Below, in pieces: positions 7,266 to 13,620 of a DNA stretch of 13,696 bases. The DNA lies in the NCBI GenBank assembly GCA_036388295.1, contig DASVSC010000290.1, forward strand, positions 1-13,696. Direction: 5' to 3'. The position numbers and the translations under genes were made by a program. Origin of the DNA: RYN-431 sp036388295. GTDB lineage: Bacteria > Planctomycetota > Phycisphaerae > Tepidisphaerales > Tepidisphaeraceae. The number at the start of each line of letters is the position of its first letter. The stretch's first letter is position 1. The notes under the pieces are model-generated. The model was given only the letters and a program-made list of their open reading frames with translations. It did no database searches and was not told where the DNA came from.

Positions 7266-7610
7266 TTACATCCCCGGAATCATCCCCGGCGGCAGGCCGA
7301 GGTCGCCCGTCATTTTGGCCATCTCACTTTGCGCAGCCGCGGCGGCCTTGGCATGGGCGGCATTCACGGCGGCGACGACGAGGTCTTCCAGCAGCTCCAC
7401 GTCGGCCGGGTCGACTTTGGTCTTGTCGATGCGCAGTTTCTTCAGTTCGAACTTCCCGCTGACCGTTGCGGTCACGGCCCCGCCGCCGGCGTCGGCGTCG
7501 TAGCTGCGGCGAGCGAGCTCTTCCTGAAAGGCCTTCATCTTCTCCTGCATCTCGCGGGCCTTTTGCATCAGGCCGCCGAGATTGCCCATGTTTTTGAGTG
7601 CGTCGAGCAT
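7266..7610 (-). CDS. ybaB: YbaB/EbfC family nucleoid-associated protein
   Basis: A 114-residue protein with the family's layout: an N-terminal helix rich in Met, Gln and Lys (NLGGLMQKAREMQEKMKAFQ), then VTATVSGKFELKKLRIDKTK and a second helix (VELLEDLVVAAVNAAHAKA), ending in a Gly/Pro/Met-rich tail (LGLPPGMIPGM). Family members are small dimeric DNA-binding proteins encoded beside dnaX in many bacteria, usually as dnaX-ybaB-recR. Here dnaX is upstream on the same strand, but a 193-nt repeat-filled gap intervenes and recR does not follow. The frame is open up to 7787, but that extension translates the repeat element; the start MLDALKNMG at 7610 matches the family. Its ribosome binding site is weak. 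Confidence 0.92.
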   Translation of the reverse strand: MLDALKNMGNLGGLMQKAREMQEKMKAFQEELARRSYDADAGGGAVTATVSGKFELKKLRIDKTKVDPADVELLEDLVVAAVNAAHAKAAAAAQSEMAKMTGDLGLPPGMIPGM

Positions 7611-7676
7611 GGCGGGATTGTCGGCGGCAGAGCGCCGGCGGGCAAGGTGCGATCTTTCGGCGTCAGGAAGAAGACG

Positions 7677-7789
7677 GATTGAACCACGGAGACACGGAGG
7701 CACGGAGGCACGGAGGAAGGCAGAACGGATACTTCGCTTGTTCTGCTTTTCTGCGTCTTCTCCGTGCTTCTGTGCCTCTGTGGTCAATC
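7677..7789. repeat. Inverted CCACGGAGACACGGAG repeat between dnaX and ybaB
   Basis: The left arm (7677-7725) begins GATTGAACCACGGAGACACG and continues with repeated GGCACGGAG units to GGCAGAAC. The right arm (7740-7789) is its imperfect reverse complement, ending GCCTCTGTGGTCAATC. Only 14 nt separate them. Weaker matching continues outwards to about 7660 and 7801, directly beside the dnaX stop (7804-7806). Repeats of the type ACCACGGAGACACGGAG are scattered in gaps of several phyla, including Planctomycetota (from memory). The element lies inside the presumed dnaX-ybaB transcript and would form a long hairpin. Confidence 0.88.
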
Positions 7790-7803
7790 TTCTGCCCGAC
7801 GGC

Positions 7804-9792
7804 TTATGACTCTTCGACCTTCACCACGCGTGCGTTGAATTGATCGGCCAGCATTTTGATCAGCGGATTCTGTTGCAGCAGTTCGACGCGCAACTCTTCG
7901 GTAATCGGGATGCCGTTAGCCGTCGGTGGTTGGGGGGCGTCGGGGGCGGTGACGGGGGTGGCCGGGGGTTTCCACGTGGCGTGTTGCGTCTCGGCCGCCT
8001 GGGCCGGGGTGGGCGGGGCGGTGTCGTCCTGGTTGACGGTGAAGCGGACGCCGACGGTGTGGCCGAGCAGGCCGGCTAAGACGTTTTGCAGGCTCTCGCG
8101 CTTGCCGTTGCGGTCGAGCATTTTCGCGGAGACTTCGAGGTGCTTGGGGTATTCGAGCGTGAGCGTCGACCCGTCGAGCGCGGTGATGCGGCCGCCGTCG
8201 AGGAAGCCGGCGATCGTCGGCTGCTGTTCGCTGGCGGCGTGGCGCAGGCGCGTCATGAGGGTGGCGAGGTTCGAATCGCCGTCCGCGGCTGGCGGCTGGC
8301 GGCTGGCGGCTGGCGCGGGCGGGGCGGCTGGCGCGGCGGCGGGGCGGGCGGCGTTCGATTTCTTGAACGCGGCGAACACGCTCGTCGGTCCGGCCCCTTC
8401 CCATACGCGACCGACGGCGGGCAGGGCGGTGTCGTCTTCTTCCGGGGGCGGTGTCGCGGCGGACGAGTCGGAGACAGTCGTCGCGTCAGCATTTTGGCCG
8501 CGGGTGTCAACCCGCGCGAGAACGGGGCGGTCTTGTGCGACGTCAGGGTTCTCGCGCGGGTTCACACCCGCGGCCATCGGTGCCGGACGCACAGCGACGT
8601 TCGTTCCCGCACTTACCTCAGACTTTTTTTTTACAGCGCCGCCCGCGCCCGCCGGCGTGTCGTCCACCGCGTGCAGCAGCGTTTCCACGGTGCTGAACTG
8701 CTCGGCCAGCGCCAGGCGCACCATCGTCGCATCGACGAGCGCCCGGCCGGCGGCGCTGGTGCGCAGTTGGCGGCGCAGTTCTTCCAGAATCACGATGTCC
8801 TGGCTCAGCACCACAGGGTCGAACGGCGTCGCTTGGGCGAATAAATCATCGAGGCTGAGCCCGGGCACTTCGACCAAATCAGAATTTTTGCCGCAGGTGC
8901 GGAGAATTAGCAGGTTACGCAAATGATCAATTAACGCCCCGGCCAATGTTTCGGGCGATAAGCCGCTGGTGATCAGCACGTCGGTGCGCTCCAACGTCGT
9001 TTTTATGTCCCCCGCGGCGATGCTGGCGGCTAGGTCAAAAATCTGGCCGGAGCGCGGCAAGCCGAGCAGTTGTTCGATCGACTCGACCGTCAGGTTCTCG
9101 CCAACGGCCGACAGCAAACGGTCCAGCAGCGACAAGGCGTCGCGCATCGACCCGGCCCCGCTCTTGGCCACCAGCAAAATGGCCGCGTCGTCGGCCTTGA
9201 TCTTTTCCTGCGCGCAAATGTTTTTCAGGTGCCCGGCGATCTCACGCGTCGGAATGTTGCGGAAGTCGTACCGCTGGCAGCGCGACAGAATCGTCGGCAG
9301 CACCTTTTCGGCTTCGGTCGTCGCCAGGATGAACTTCACGTGCTCCGGCGGCTCTTCCAGCGTCTTGAGCAGCGCGTTGAACGCGCTTTTCGAGAGCATG
9401 TGCACTTCGTCGATGATGTAGACCTTGAACCGGCTGCGGGCGGGGCGGAACTGGGCGTTTTCGATGATCTCGCGCACGTTATCAACGCCGGTGTTGCTGG
9501 CGGCGTCGATCTCGATGACGTCGATGTCGTCGCCGCGGGCGATGGCGGTGCAGCTGTTGCAGGTGCCACACGGCGTGGGCGTGGGGGCGTCGAACTTCTC
9601 GCAGTTCAGGCACTTGGCCAGGATGCGGGCCGACGACGTTTTGCCGGTGCCGCGCGTGCCGCAGAATAAAAATGCGTGGGCAAGGCGGTTGGTGGTGATG
9701 GCGTTTTTAAGCGTTTGCGCGACATGGCCTTGTCCGACGAGTTCGTCGAAATTGCCGGAGCGGTAGCGTCGGGCGAGAACGGTGTAGGCCAT
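7804..9792 (-). CDS. dnaX: DNA polymerase III subunit tau/gamma
   Basis: Clamp-loader ATPase of the replisome; tau also links polymerase and helicase. It has 662 residues. The AAA+ part has MAYTVLARRYR at the N-terminus, Walker A GTRGTGKT (45-52), the zinc ligands Cys64, Cys75, Cys78 and Cys81, Walker B IIDEVH (126-131), KTLEEPPEHVKFILATTE (143-160) with sensor 1, and the SRC arginine finger (170-172). Domain III runs to about 370. The residues after it, 391-505, are a Pro/Ala-rich linker holding an adenine run (codons 387-390), a palindromic insertion (406-433) and a heptamer repeat (493-502). The tau C-terminal region follows (NLATLMTRLRHAAS, TLTLEYPKHLE, NPLIKMLADQFNARVVKVEE). The start is the ATG at 9792; the frame's extension to 9864 has no family match. 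Ybab follows on the same strand. Confidence 0.97.
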   Translation of the reverse strand: MAYTVLARRYRSGNFDELVGQGHVAQTLKNAITTNRLAHAFLFCGTRGTGKTSSARILAKCLNCEKFDAPTPTPCGTCNSCTAIARGDDIDVIEIDAASNTGVDNVREIIENAQFRPARSRFKVYIIDEVHMLSKSAFNALLKTLEEPPEHVKFILATTEAEKVLPTILSRCQRYDFRNIPTREIAGHLKNICAQEKIKADDAAILLVAKSGAGSMRDALSLLDRLLSAVGENLTVESIEQLLGLPRSGQIFDLAASIAAGDIKTTLERTDVLITSGLSPETLAGALIDHLRNLLILRTCGKNSDLVEVPGLSLDDLFAQATPFDPVVLSQDIVILEELRRQLRTSAAGRALVDATMVRLALAEQFSTVETLLHAVDDTPAGAGGAVKKKSEVSAGTNVAVRPAPMAAGVNPRENPDVAQDRPVLARVDTRGQNADATTVSDSSAATPPPEEDDTALPAVGRVWEGAGPTSVFAAFKKSNAARPAAAPAAPPAPAASRQPPAADGDSNLATLMTRLRHAASEQQPTIAGFLDGGRITALDGSTLTLEYPKHLEVSAKMLDRNGKRESLQNVLAGLLGHTVGVRFTVNQDDTAPPTPAQAAETQHATWKPPATPVTAPDAPQPPTANGIPITEELRVELLQQNPLIKMLADQFNARVVKVEES
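8287..8314. repeat. Four perfect GGCTGGC heptamers inside dnaX
   Basis: GGCTGGC occurs four times in tandem without a mismatch (GCCAGCC on the coding strand), encoding part of the linker PAASRQPPAA, residues 493-502. GGCTGGC recurs at 8325-8332 within a GC-only continuation. Since 7 is not a multiple of 3, gain or loss of one unit would shift the tau frame before its C-terminal domain. Confidence 0.95.
8495..8576. repeat. Inverted pair of CCGCGGGTGTGAACCCGCG palindromes, in frame inside dnaX
   Basis: Arm 1 (8496-8523) and arm 2 (8548-8575) are 28-nt reverse complements with one mismatch (8508 against 8563), around a 24-nt spacer. Each arm begins GGCCGCGGGTGT and contains its own small hairpin (CGCGGGT, 4-nt loop, ACCCGCG), ending CGCGAGAAC. 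The pair lies in the dnaX linker and is translated in frame as residues 406-433 (AAGVNPREN ... VLARVDTRGQ) without interrupting the gene. A third copy occurs at 13621, which shows it is an interspersed repeat rather than native dnaX sequence. Confidence 0.93.
8613..8634 (-). other. Nine-adenine slippery site in dnaX, likely gamma-forming
   Basis: On the coding strand, GTA is followed by eight more A before GTCTGAGG (A run at 8632-8624), encoding Val387-Lys-Lys-Lys-Ser. If one A is re-read or added, the reading becomes Lys-Val-stop with TGA at 8620-8618, giving 391 residues. If one A is lost, it becomes Lys-Ser-Leu-Arg-stop with TAA at 8615-8613, giving 392 residues. The product would be a gamma-like protein of AAA+ domain and domain III. 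Thermus thermophilus dnaX has a similar A run that works by transcriptional slippage, and E. coli dnaX uses ribosomal frameshifting at A AAA AAG. No AGGAG-type stimulator lies upstream here, which favours transcriptional slippage. Confidence 0.75.
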
Positions 9793-10003
9793 ACGGAGTC
9801 GCTCAATCTTAGCCGATCGGACGGCGGGCCGGAACAAACCTCGCGCCGGGCAACGTCGCGCCACAGGACGGGCTGGCGCGGGCTGCAGAAGGTTTATCGG
9901 TCAGACGGGCATTCTGCGGGCAGGAATCGCATAACGCGTGCGGCAAATCATCCGCCGGGGCGATTATTGAACGTGGATCGGCCGGTGTGCCGATGGCGGG
10001 CTT
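9793..10003. other. Divergent intergenic region upstream of dnaX
   Basis: This 211-nt region separates dnaX (minus) from the small plus-strand gene and must hold the dnaX promoter unless transcription enters from elsewhere. I see no clear sigma-70 boxes. There are two small near-palindromes, ATTCTGC/GCAGGAAT at 9911-9927 and ATCGGC/GCCGAT at 9977-9994 (6-nt loop). I looked for an SRP RNA, often near dnaX, and did not find its GGAAGGAAGCAG core. Confidence 0.4.
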
Positions 10004-10234
10004 ATGGAAGCGGTCAATGATTGGGTGGATTTCGTGCCCGAGCGGTCTCAGCTCGCGCGAGTAAGCCATGGCAAGGTGGCGGACGCGCCGTCGCCGTGGG
10101 TGGCGGTCGCGGCCGTCGCGGCGGCGCTGGGCTTAAGTTTGTCGCTGGCGCTCCCGCCGGCGACGAAAGTGCGGCACGGCACGGTAACGAAGCAGGTCGA
10201 AACGCCGGCGGAAATCGTGACTTCGGAGCGGTGA
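10004..10234 (+). CDS. Possible small single-pass membrane protein
   Basis: A 76-residue reading frame with no recognised family. A polar N-terminal part of about 30 residues (MEAVNDWVDFVPERSQLARV) is followed by one hydrophobic segment (WVAVAAVAAALGLSLSLALP, residues 32-51) and a polar tail rich in Thr, Lys and Glu. Codon third positions are mostly G or C, like the real genes around it, which supports coding. The ribosome binding site is poor (GGCGGG 3 nt upstream of the ATG). It lies 53 nt before the omega-amidase on the same strand, with a palindromic repeat between them. It could be a non-functional open frame in GC-rich DNA. Confidence 0.45.
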   Translation: MEAVNDWVDFVPERSQLARVSHGKVADAPSPWVAVAAVAAALGLSLSLALPPATKVRHGTVTKQVETPAEIVTSER

Positions 10235-10236
10235 TC

Positions 10237-10275
10237 GAGTTCCCTTTCCCGTTTATTCACGGGAGAGAGAACCAG
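10237..10275. repeat. Single CCCTCTCCCGG-family palindrome before the omega-amidase
   Basis: A hairpin with arms 10239-10252 (GTTCCCTTTCCCGT) and 10259-10272 (ACGGGAGAGAGAAC), two mismatches and loop TTATTC. Its opening GAGTTCCCTTTCCCG and closing GAACCAG match the elements at 4918 and 5089-5105, so it is a third copy of that family, here unpaired. It ends immediately before the ribosome binding site of the downstream gene and might affect its translation. Confidence 0.8.
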
Positions 10276-10280
10276 AAAGG
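10274..10280 (+). promoter_or_regulatory. Ribosome binding site that selects the GTG start of the omega-amidase
   Basis: AGAAAGG lies 7 nt before the GTG at 10288. The upstream extension of the frame to 10021 runs through the other small gene and the palindrome and has no family match. Confidence 0.65.
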
Positions 10281-10287
10281 CTTCGCC

Positions 10288-11049
10288 GTGCGTGTGCACT
10301 TGGTGCAAATGGAACTTGTCTGGCACGACCGTCCGGCGAACCACGCCGCGGCGCGGCGATGGCTGGAACTGGCCAAGCCGACGCCGGGGGATCTGGTCGT
10401 GCTGCCGGAGATGTTTTGCGTCGGGTTCAGCATGGATGTCGCCGCCACGCACGACGCGAGCGGCGATACCGAAACGTTCGTCCGCGACCTCGCCCGCACC
10501 TTCGGCGTCTTCCTGATTGCCGGCAATGTCACCAAGCCCGACACGCTCGGCCGCAACGAAGCGCTTGTGGCCGATCCTGCCGGTGAAATCTTGGGACGGT
10601 ACCACAAGCTGCACCCGTTCCGGTTTGCGAACGAACAGAGTCATTTCCGCGGCGGCGACGGCGTGATTGCCTTCGACTGGGGCGGCGTCAAAACGTCGCC
10701 GTTCGTCTGCTACGATTTGCGGTTTCCGGAAGTGTTCCGCCTGGCGATGAAGCAGGGGGCGGAACTGATGGTGGTGATCGCCAATTGGCCGACGGCGCGT
10801 GTGGCGCACTGGCTGGCGCTGCTGACGGCGCGGGCGATCGAGAATCAGGCGTACGTCGTCGGCGTCAACCGCGCCGGCCGCGACCCGAACGTCGAATACC
10901 CCGGCCGCAGCGTGGTGATCGACCCGCAGGGACGAACAATCGCCGACGCCGGCGTCGCGGCGGGCGTGGTGGCGTGCGACCTCGATCTGGCCGAACTGCG
11001 CGCGTACCGCACGCGGTTCCCGGCCTTGGCGGACGTGCGGTTCATCTAA
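10288..11049 (+). CDS. yafV: Omega-amidase of the nitrilase superfamily (YafV-like)
   Basis: A 253-residue cytosolic carbon-nitrogen hydrolase. The Glu-Lys-Cys triad is complete: Glu41 in VVLPEMFCVGFSMD, Lys107 in GRYHKLHPFRFANE and Cys141 in SPFVCYDLRFPEVFR. The stretch ALLTARAIENQAYVVGVNRA (178-197) and the opening VHLVQMELVWHDRPAN match E. coli YafV closely. YafV-type omega-amidases hydrolyse 2-oxoglutaramate or 2-oxosuccinamate, the products of glutamine or asparagine transamination, as in methionine salvage; that role is from the family. Length equals the family's usual ~255. The GTG start is chosen for its ribosome binding site and for alignment of the first strand. It converges on the TMTC-like gene; a small membrane gene precedes it on the same strand. 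Confidence 0.9.
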   Translation: MRVHLVQMELVWHDRPANHAAARRWLELAKPTPGDLVVLPEMFCVGFSMDVAATHDASGDTETFVRDLARTFGVFLIAGNVTKPDTLGRNEALVADPAGEILGRYHKLHPFRFANEQSHFRGGDGVIAFDWGGVKTSPFVCYDLRFPEVFRLAMKQGAELMVVIANWPTARVAHWLALLTARAIENQAYVVGVNRAGRDPNVEYPGRSVVIDPQGRTIADAGVAAGVVACDLDLAELRAYRTRFPALADVRFI

Positions 11050-11070
11050 CGGTTTCTCGTGCGGCAAGCA

Positions 11071-11100
11071 TGACGCCGACGAGCCTGTTCAGCGGCGTCA
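11071..11100. terminator. Hairpin in the convergent gap after the omega-amidase
   Basis: TGACGCCG (11071-11078) and CGGCGTCA (11093-11100) form a perfect 8-bp stem with a 14-nt loop, midway between the two convergent stops (11049 and 11116). There is no T-tract on either strand, so it is at best a weak or factor-assisted bidirectional terminator. Confidence 0.4.
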
Positions 11101-11115
11101 CGCGGCTTGAGAATC

Positions 11116-12759
11116 TTAAAGCGTCGCCCGCGTCGTGGTCATCCGACGCTTCCATTCCAGCCGCTGTGCGTAAACGGCCAGTGCGCGGTCTTGTGGGTCT
11201 AAGGCCAGGCCTTCGCGGAGGTACATTTCAGCGTCATCGAACCGGTCGGCGTCGATGAACATGCCGACGATCTTCACGTGCGCCGCGGCGGCGGGGGCAC
11301 CCTCTTCGCGCCATAGACTCTGGTACAGCTCGATCAGGCGACGGGCGGTCGCGTGGGCGTTGTCAAGCTCTTTTTGGTCGATGTAAAAGGACAGAAGATT
11401 GAGTTCAATTGTGGGGTTATTGGATTCGATTTCGCGGGCCCGGCTCAGATACGTGTACTGCTTGTCGATGTTCAATCGTTCGCGTTCCAATGTGGACAGG
11501 TTCATGTAGGCCGTCCAGCTGCGCGGGTTGACGGTCAGCGTGTGTTCCAGCAGCGCGTAGTCGTCCTGCCAGACCGGCGTCAGCCAGGCCGCGCGAAGGC
11601 CGTATACGGCGACGAGTAGGACGCCCGCCTTAGCGCACGCCGGCCAGCGCGTCACCGACCAGGCCAGCAGAATCGCCGGGCCGATCAGGGCGACGTACAG
11701 GTAATGGTCGGCCACGGTGCTGATGATCTGGAAGTCGAAACGCGTCAGCCCCAGCACGTGCACCGGGGCCAGCACGAACATCAGCAGTCCTACCGCCGGC
11801 AGCGGCGAGAGCGGCCGGCCCGCCCGCCGCGCCCGGCGGTACGCCCACAGCGTCACCGCCGCAACGCCAACGGGCAGCAGCCAGGCGTAATACAGGATCG
11901 ACTGCGTACGCAGGTACGCGACGCTGCGGCCGTAGTCGAACGCCAGATGCACCGGGGCCAGCACCTGATGGGCGTAAAACGTCAGGGCGTCGCCGACCAG
12001 CAGCGGCCGTATCCAGAGTGGCGTGCGGGCGGCGGGCGCTTGCTGCACGGCCCGGGCGACCATAGCCAGCGGCAGCGTCACGACCGCGAAGGGCAGCATC
12101 GCCACCGCGATCGCCCGCCACGCCGTGCCGAGCACCAGCCGGTCGAGCGCGATGACCAGCAGCGGCGTCGTCATCGCCGACGGTTTGGCCAGCAAGGCCA
12201 GCGTGTAAAGGCCCAGGGCGACCGCGTACCAGCGCGTTCGCGGTTTCCCCGTTGCATCGCGAAAACGAAGATAGGCGACGAGTGTAGCCAGAACGAGCGT
12301 GCCACTCAGCACGTCCTTCAGGCCGCTGATCCAGCCGAGGCTTTCGACCTGGGTCGGATGGACCGCCCAGAGCAACGCGCCCAGCAACGCGGCCAAGTCG
12401 TTCTTCGTCAGCCGCCGCAGCAGTGCGAACGCCATGAGCGCGCCGGCGGCGTGGATCAGCAGGCTTGCGCCGTGAAAGAACGTGGCGTTCAGTGAGATGC
12501 CGTCCGGCCCCGGGTCGATGCGCGACACCATCGCCAGCAGCGCCCAAACGGTATACGTCAGCGGCACGTAGATCGACGCGACCGGCGTGGTCCAGTGAAA
12601 GCGGAACGTTTCCCACGTGACCGGATTCATCCGCGGGTTCTGGTGGATCGTGTGCGGGTCGTCCCACCAGGTGAAGTCGCACAGCAGCAGCCGGCCGAAC
12701 ACGAGCACGACGCTGGCGAGCAGAATCAACCGGCAGTGCGACGGCTTAGGTGCGGTCAC
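11116..12759 (-). CDS. TMTC-like multipass membrane protein with TPR-like C-terminus
   Basis: A 547-residue protein with about 11 hydrophobic helices (residues 10-400) and a soluble C-terminal part of 130 residues. It resembles GT-C fold proteins of the TMTC/DUF1736 type: an acidic first loop (FTWWDDPHTIHQNP), then LIHAAGALMAFALLRRLT, VHPTQVESLGWISGLKDVLS (the typical HP-VES-W-S-KDVLS motif), LLAKPSAMTTPLLVIALD and ADHYLYVALIGPAILLAW. In animals such proteins O-mannosylate cadherins; the bacterial substrate is unknown. The C-terminal part has helical pairs like TPRs (RSWTAYMNLSTLERERLN, FDDAEMYLREGLALDPQD). The start is a GTG overlapping the pgeF stop by 4 nt (GTGA), so translation is probably coupled. 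Glycosyltransferase activity is inferred from the family. Confidence 0.8.
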   Translation of the reverse strand: MTAPKPSHCRLILLASVVLVFGRLLLCDFTWWDDPHTIHQNPRMNPVTWETFRFHWTTPVASIYVPLTYTVWALLAMVSRIDPGPDGISLNATFFHGASLLIHAAGALMAFALLRRLTKNDLAALLGALLWAVHPTQVESLGWISGLKDVLSGTLVLATLVAYLRFRDATGKPRTRWYAVALGLYTLALLAKPSAMTTPLLVIALDRLVLGTAWRAIAVAMLPFAVVTLPLAMVARAVQQAPAARTPLWIRPLLVGDALTFYAHQVLAPVHLAFDYGRSVAYLRTQSILYYAWLLPVGVAAVTLWAYRRARRAGRPLSPLPAVGLLMFVLAPVHVLGLTRFDFQIISTVADHYLYVALIGPAILLAWSVTRWPACAKAGVLLVAVYGLRAAWLTPVWQDDYALLEHTLTVNPRSWTAYMNLSTLERERLNIDKQYTYLSRAREIESNNPTIELNLLSFYIDQKELDNAHATARRLIELYQSLWREEGAPAAAAHVKIVGMFIDADRFDDAEMYLREGLALDPQDRALAVYAQRLEWKRRMTTTRATL

Positions 12760-13568
12760 GAACGACCCCCGGCGACCGGCCCGATCACCGCGGCCATGCG
12801 GCCGGTGACGCCGTTTTCCCGCCGGTGAGAGAAAAACTCATCCGCGTGCGTGACCGTGCAGCGGTCGGTCGTGTCGATCCGTTCGACGCCGGCGCGGCGC
12901 AGCTGAACGGCCAGAGCTTGTTTGAGGTCGATCCGCGCTTTTCCGTCGGCGAGCCGGCGCGTCGGCGACTCGTGGCCGAACACTCGGTCGAACTCGTCCG
13001 CCACGTCGAGACCGACTTCGAACGCGTCGTAGCCGATGCCCGGGCCGATGGCGGCGATCACGGTGCCGGGATTTTCGAACCGGTTCAACGCCTCCGTGAC
13101 CACGCCGGCGATCACGCCGCGCCACCCGGCATGGCAGGCGCTGACGCGGCGGCCGTCGGCGCTGCTCAACAGCACCGGCACGCAGTCGGCGGTCCGCACG
13201 CTCAGCAGCACATTCGCGTCTGACGTGATCAGGCCGTCGCCGCGACCGATCTCGCAGCCGCCGTGAAGGGTGTCGGTTTGGGGCGACGTCGCCGGGTCCA
13301 GCACGCAAGCGCCGTGAACCTGGTGCGCGAAGACGCGTTGCCGGCCTTCACAGCCGACGGCAGCATGCAGGCGGCGGTAATTCTTGGTGATGTTGTCAAC
13401 GTCGTCCTGCGTCGGACAGCCGCCGGGGTTGCCCAGGTTTAGTGACGTGAACGGGCCCGAGCTGACGCCGCCGAGACGCGTCGAAAACCCATGCGGCACG
13501 CCGACGGCCGCCAGACGCGGCGAGCGATAGAGGACGACGTCGTTCGGGCAGGTCACACGTTCAAGCAC
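12756..13568 (-). CDS. pgeF: Laccase-domain purine nucleoside phosphorylase family protein
   Basis: YfiH/YlmD/PgeF family, 270 residues (usual 240-275). Members have been called polyphenol oxidases, adenosine/purine phosphorylase-deaminases, or peptidoglycan editing factors. Zinc-binding residues are present: His85 in AHQVHG, Cys129 in RTADCVPVLL and His146 in SACHAGWRG. Other motifs are GFSTRLGGVSSGPFTSLNLG (27-46), IGPGIGYDAFEVG (174-186) and EFFSHRRENGVTGRMAAVIG near the C-terminus. The usual Cys of IGPCIG is Gly here, as in some relatives. The start is a GTG without a clear ribosome binding site; a second GTG lies at 13556. It overlaps the next gene (TMTC-like) by GTGA. Its upstream gap holds a palindromic repeat copy. 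Identity is secure; the physiological role of the family is debated. Confidence 0.93.
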   Translation of the reverse strand: MLERVTCPNDVVLYRSPRLAAVGVPHGFSTRLGGVSSGPFTSLNLGNPGGCPTQDDVDNITKNYRRLHAAVGCEGRQRVFAHQVHGACVLDPATSPQTDTLHGGCEIGRGDGLITSDANVLLSVRTADCVPVLLSSADGRRVSACHAGWRGVIAGVVTEALNRFENPGTVIAAIGPGIGYDAFEVGLDVADEFDRVFGHESPTRRLADGKARIDLKQALAVQLRRAGVERIDTTDRCTVTHADEFFSHRRENGVTGRMAAVIGPVAGGRS

Positions 13569-13620
13569 AAGGCGATCAAAGTAGCATCGCGACGCGCCAC
13601 GTTAAAGGTGCGAATGCCGG

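Noticed and set aside
7611..7787. N-terminal 59-residue extension of ybaB
   Set aside because: It is a translation of the CCACGGAG repeat; the family N-terminus starts at MLDALKNMG.
8266..8280. GGTTCGAATC-like string suggesting a tRNA T-arm
   Set aside because: It is inside dnaX coding sequence with no acceptor or anticodon stems around it.
8495..8576. Repeat pair as a classical -1 frameshift stimulator for the A run
   Set aside because: Its hairpin begins 48 nt after the run, while known stimulatory stem-loops lie about 5-9 nt away; an indirect effect is not excluded.
7856..8926. A 356-residue plus-strand open frame over dnaX
   Set aside because: Ser/Arg/Ala-rich shadow of the dnaX C-terminal region without family features.
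9793..9864. N-terminal extension of dnaX to an upstream ATG
   Set aside because: DnaX proteins start at M-x-Y-x-V-L-A-R-R-Y/R, which matches the ATG at 9792; the extension has no counterpart.
9793..10003. Possible SRP RNA or other structured RNA beside dnaX
   Set aside because: The conserved GGAAGGAAGCAG core is absent and only 6-8-bp palindromes are seen.
10048..11067. A 339-residue minus-strand open frame over the omega-amidase
   Set aside because: Antisense to a gene with a full catalytic triad; no recognisable motif.
11704..12495. A 263-residue plus-strand open frame over the TMTC-like gene
   Set aside because: Arg/Gln/His-rich shadow; the minus-strand frame has membrane helices and family motifs.
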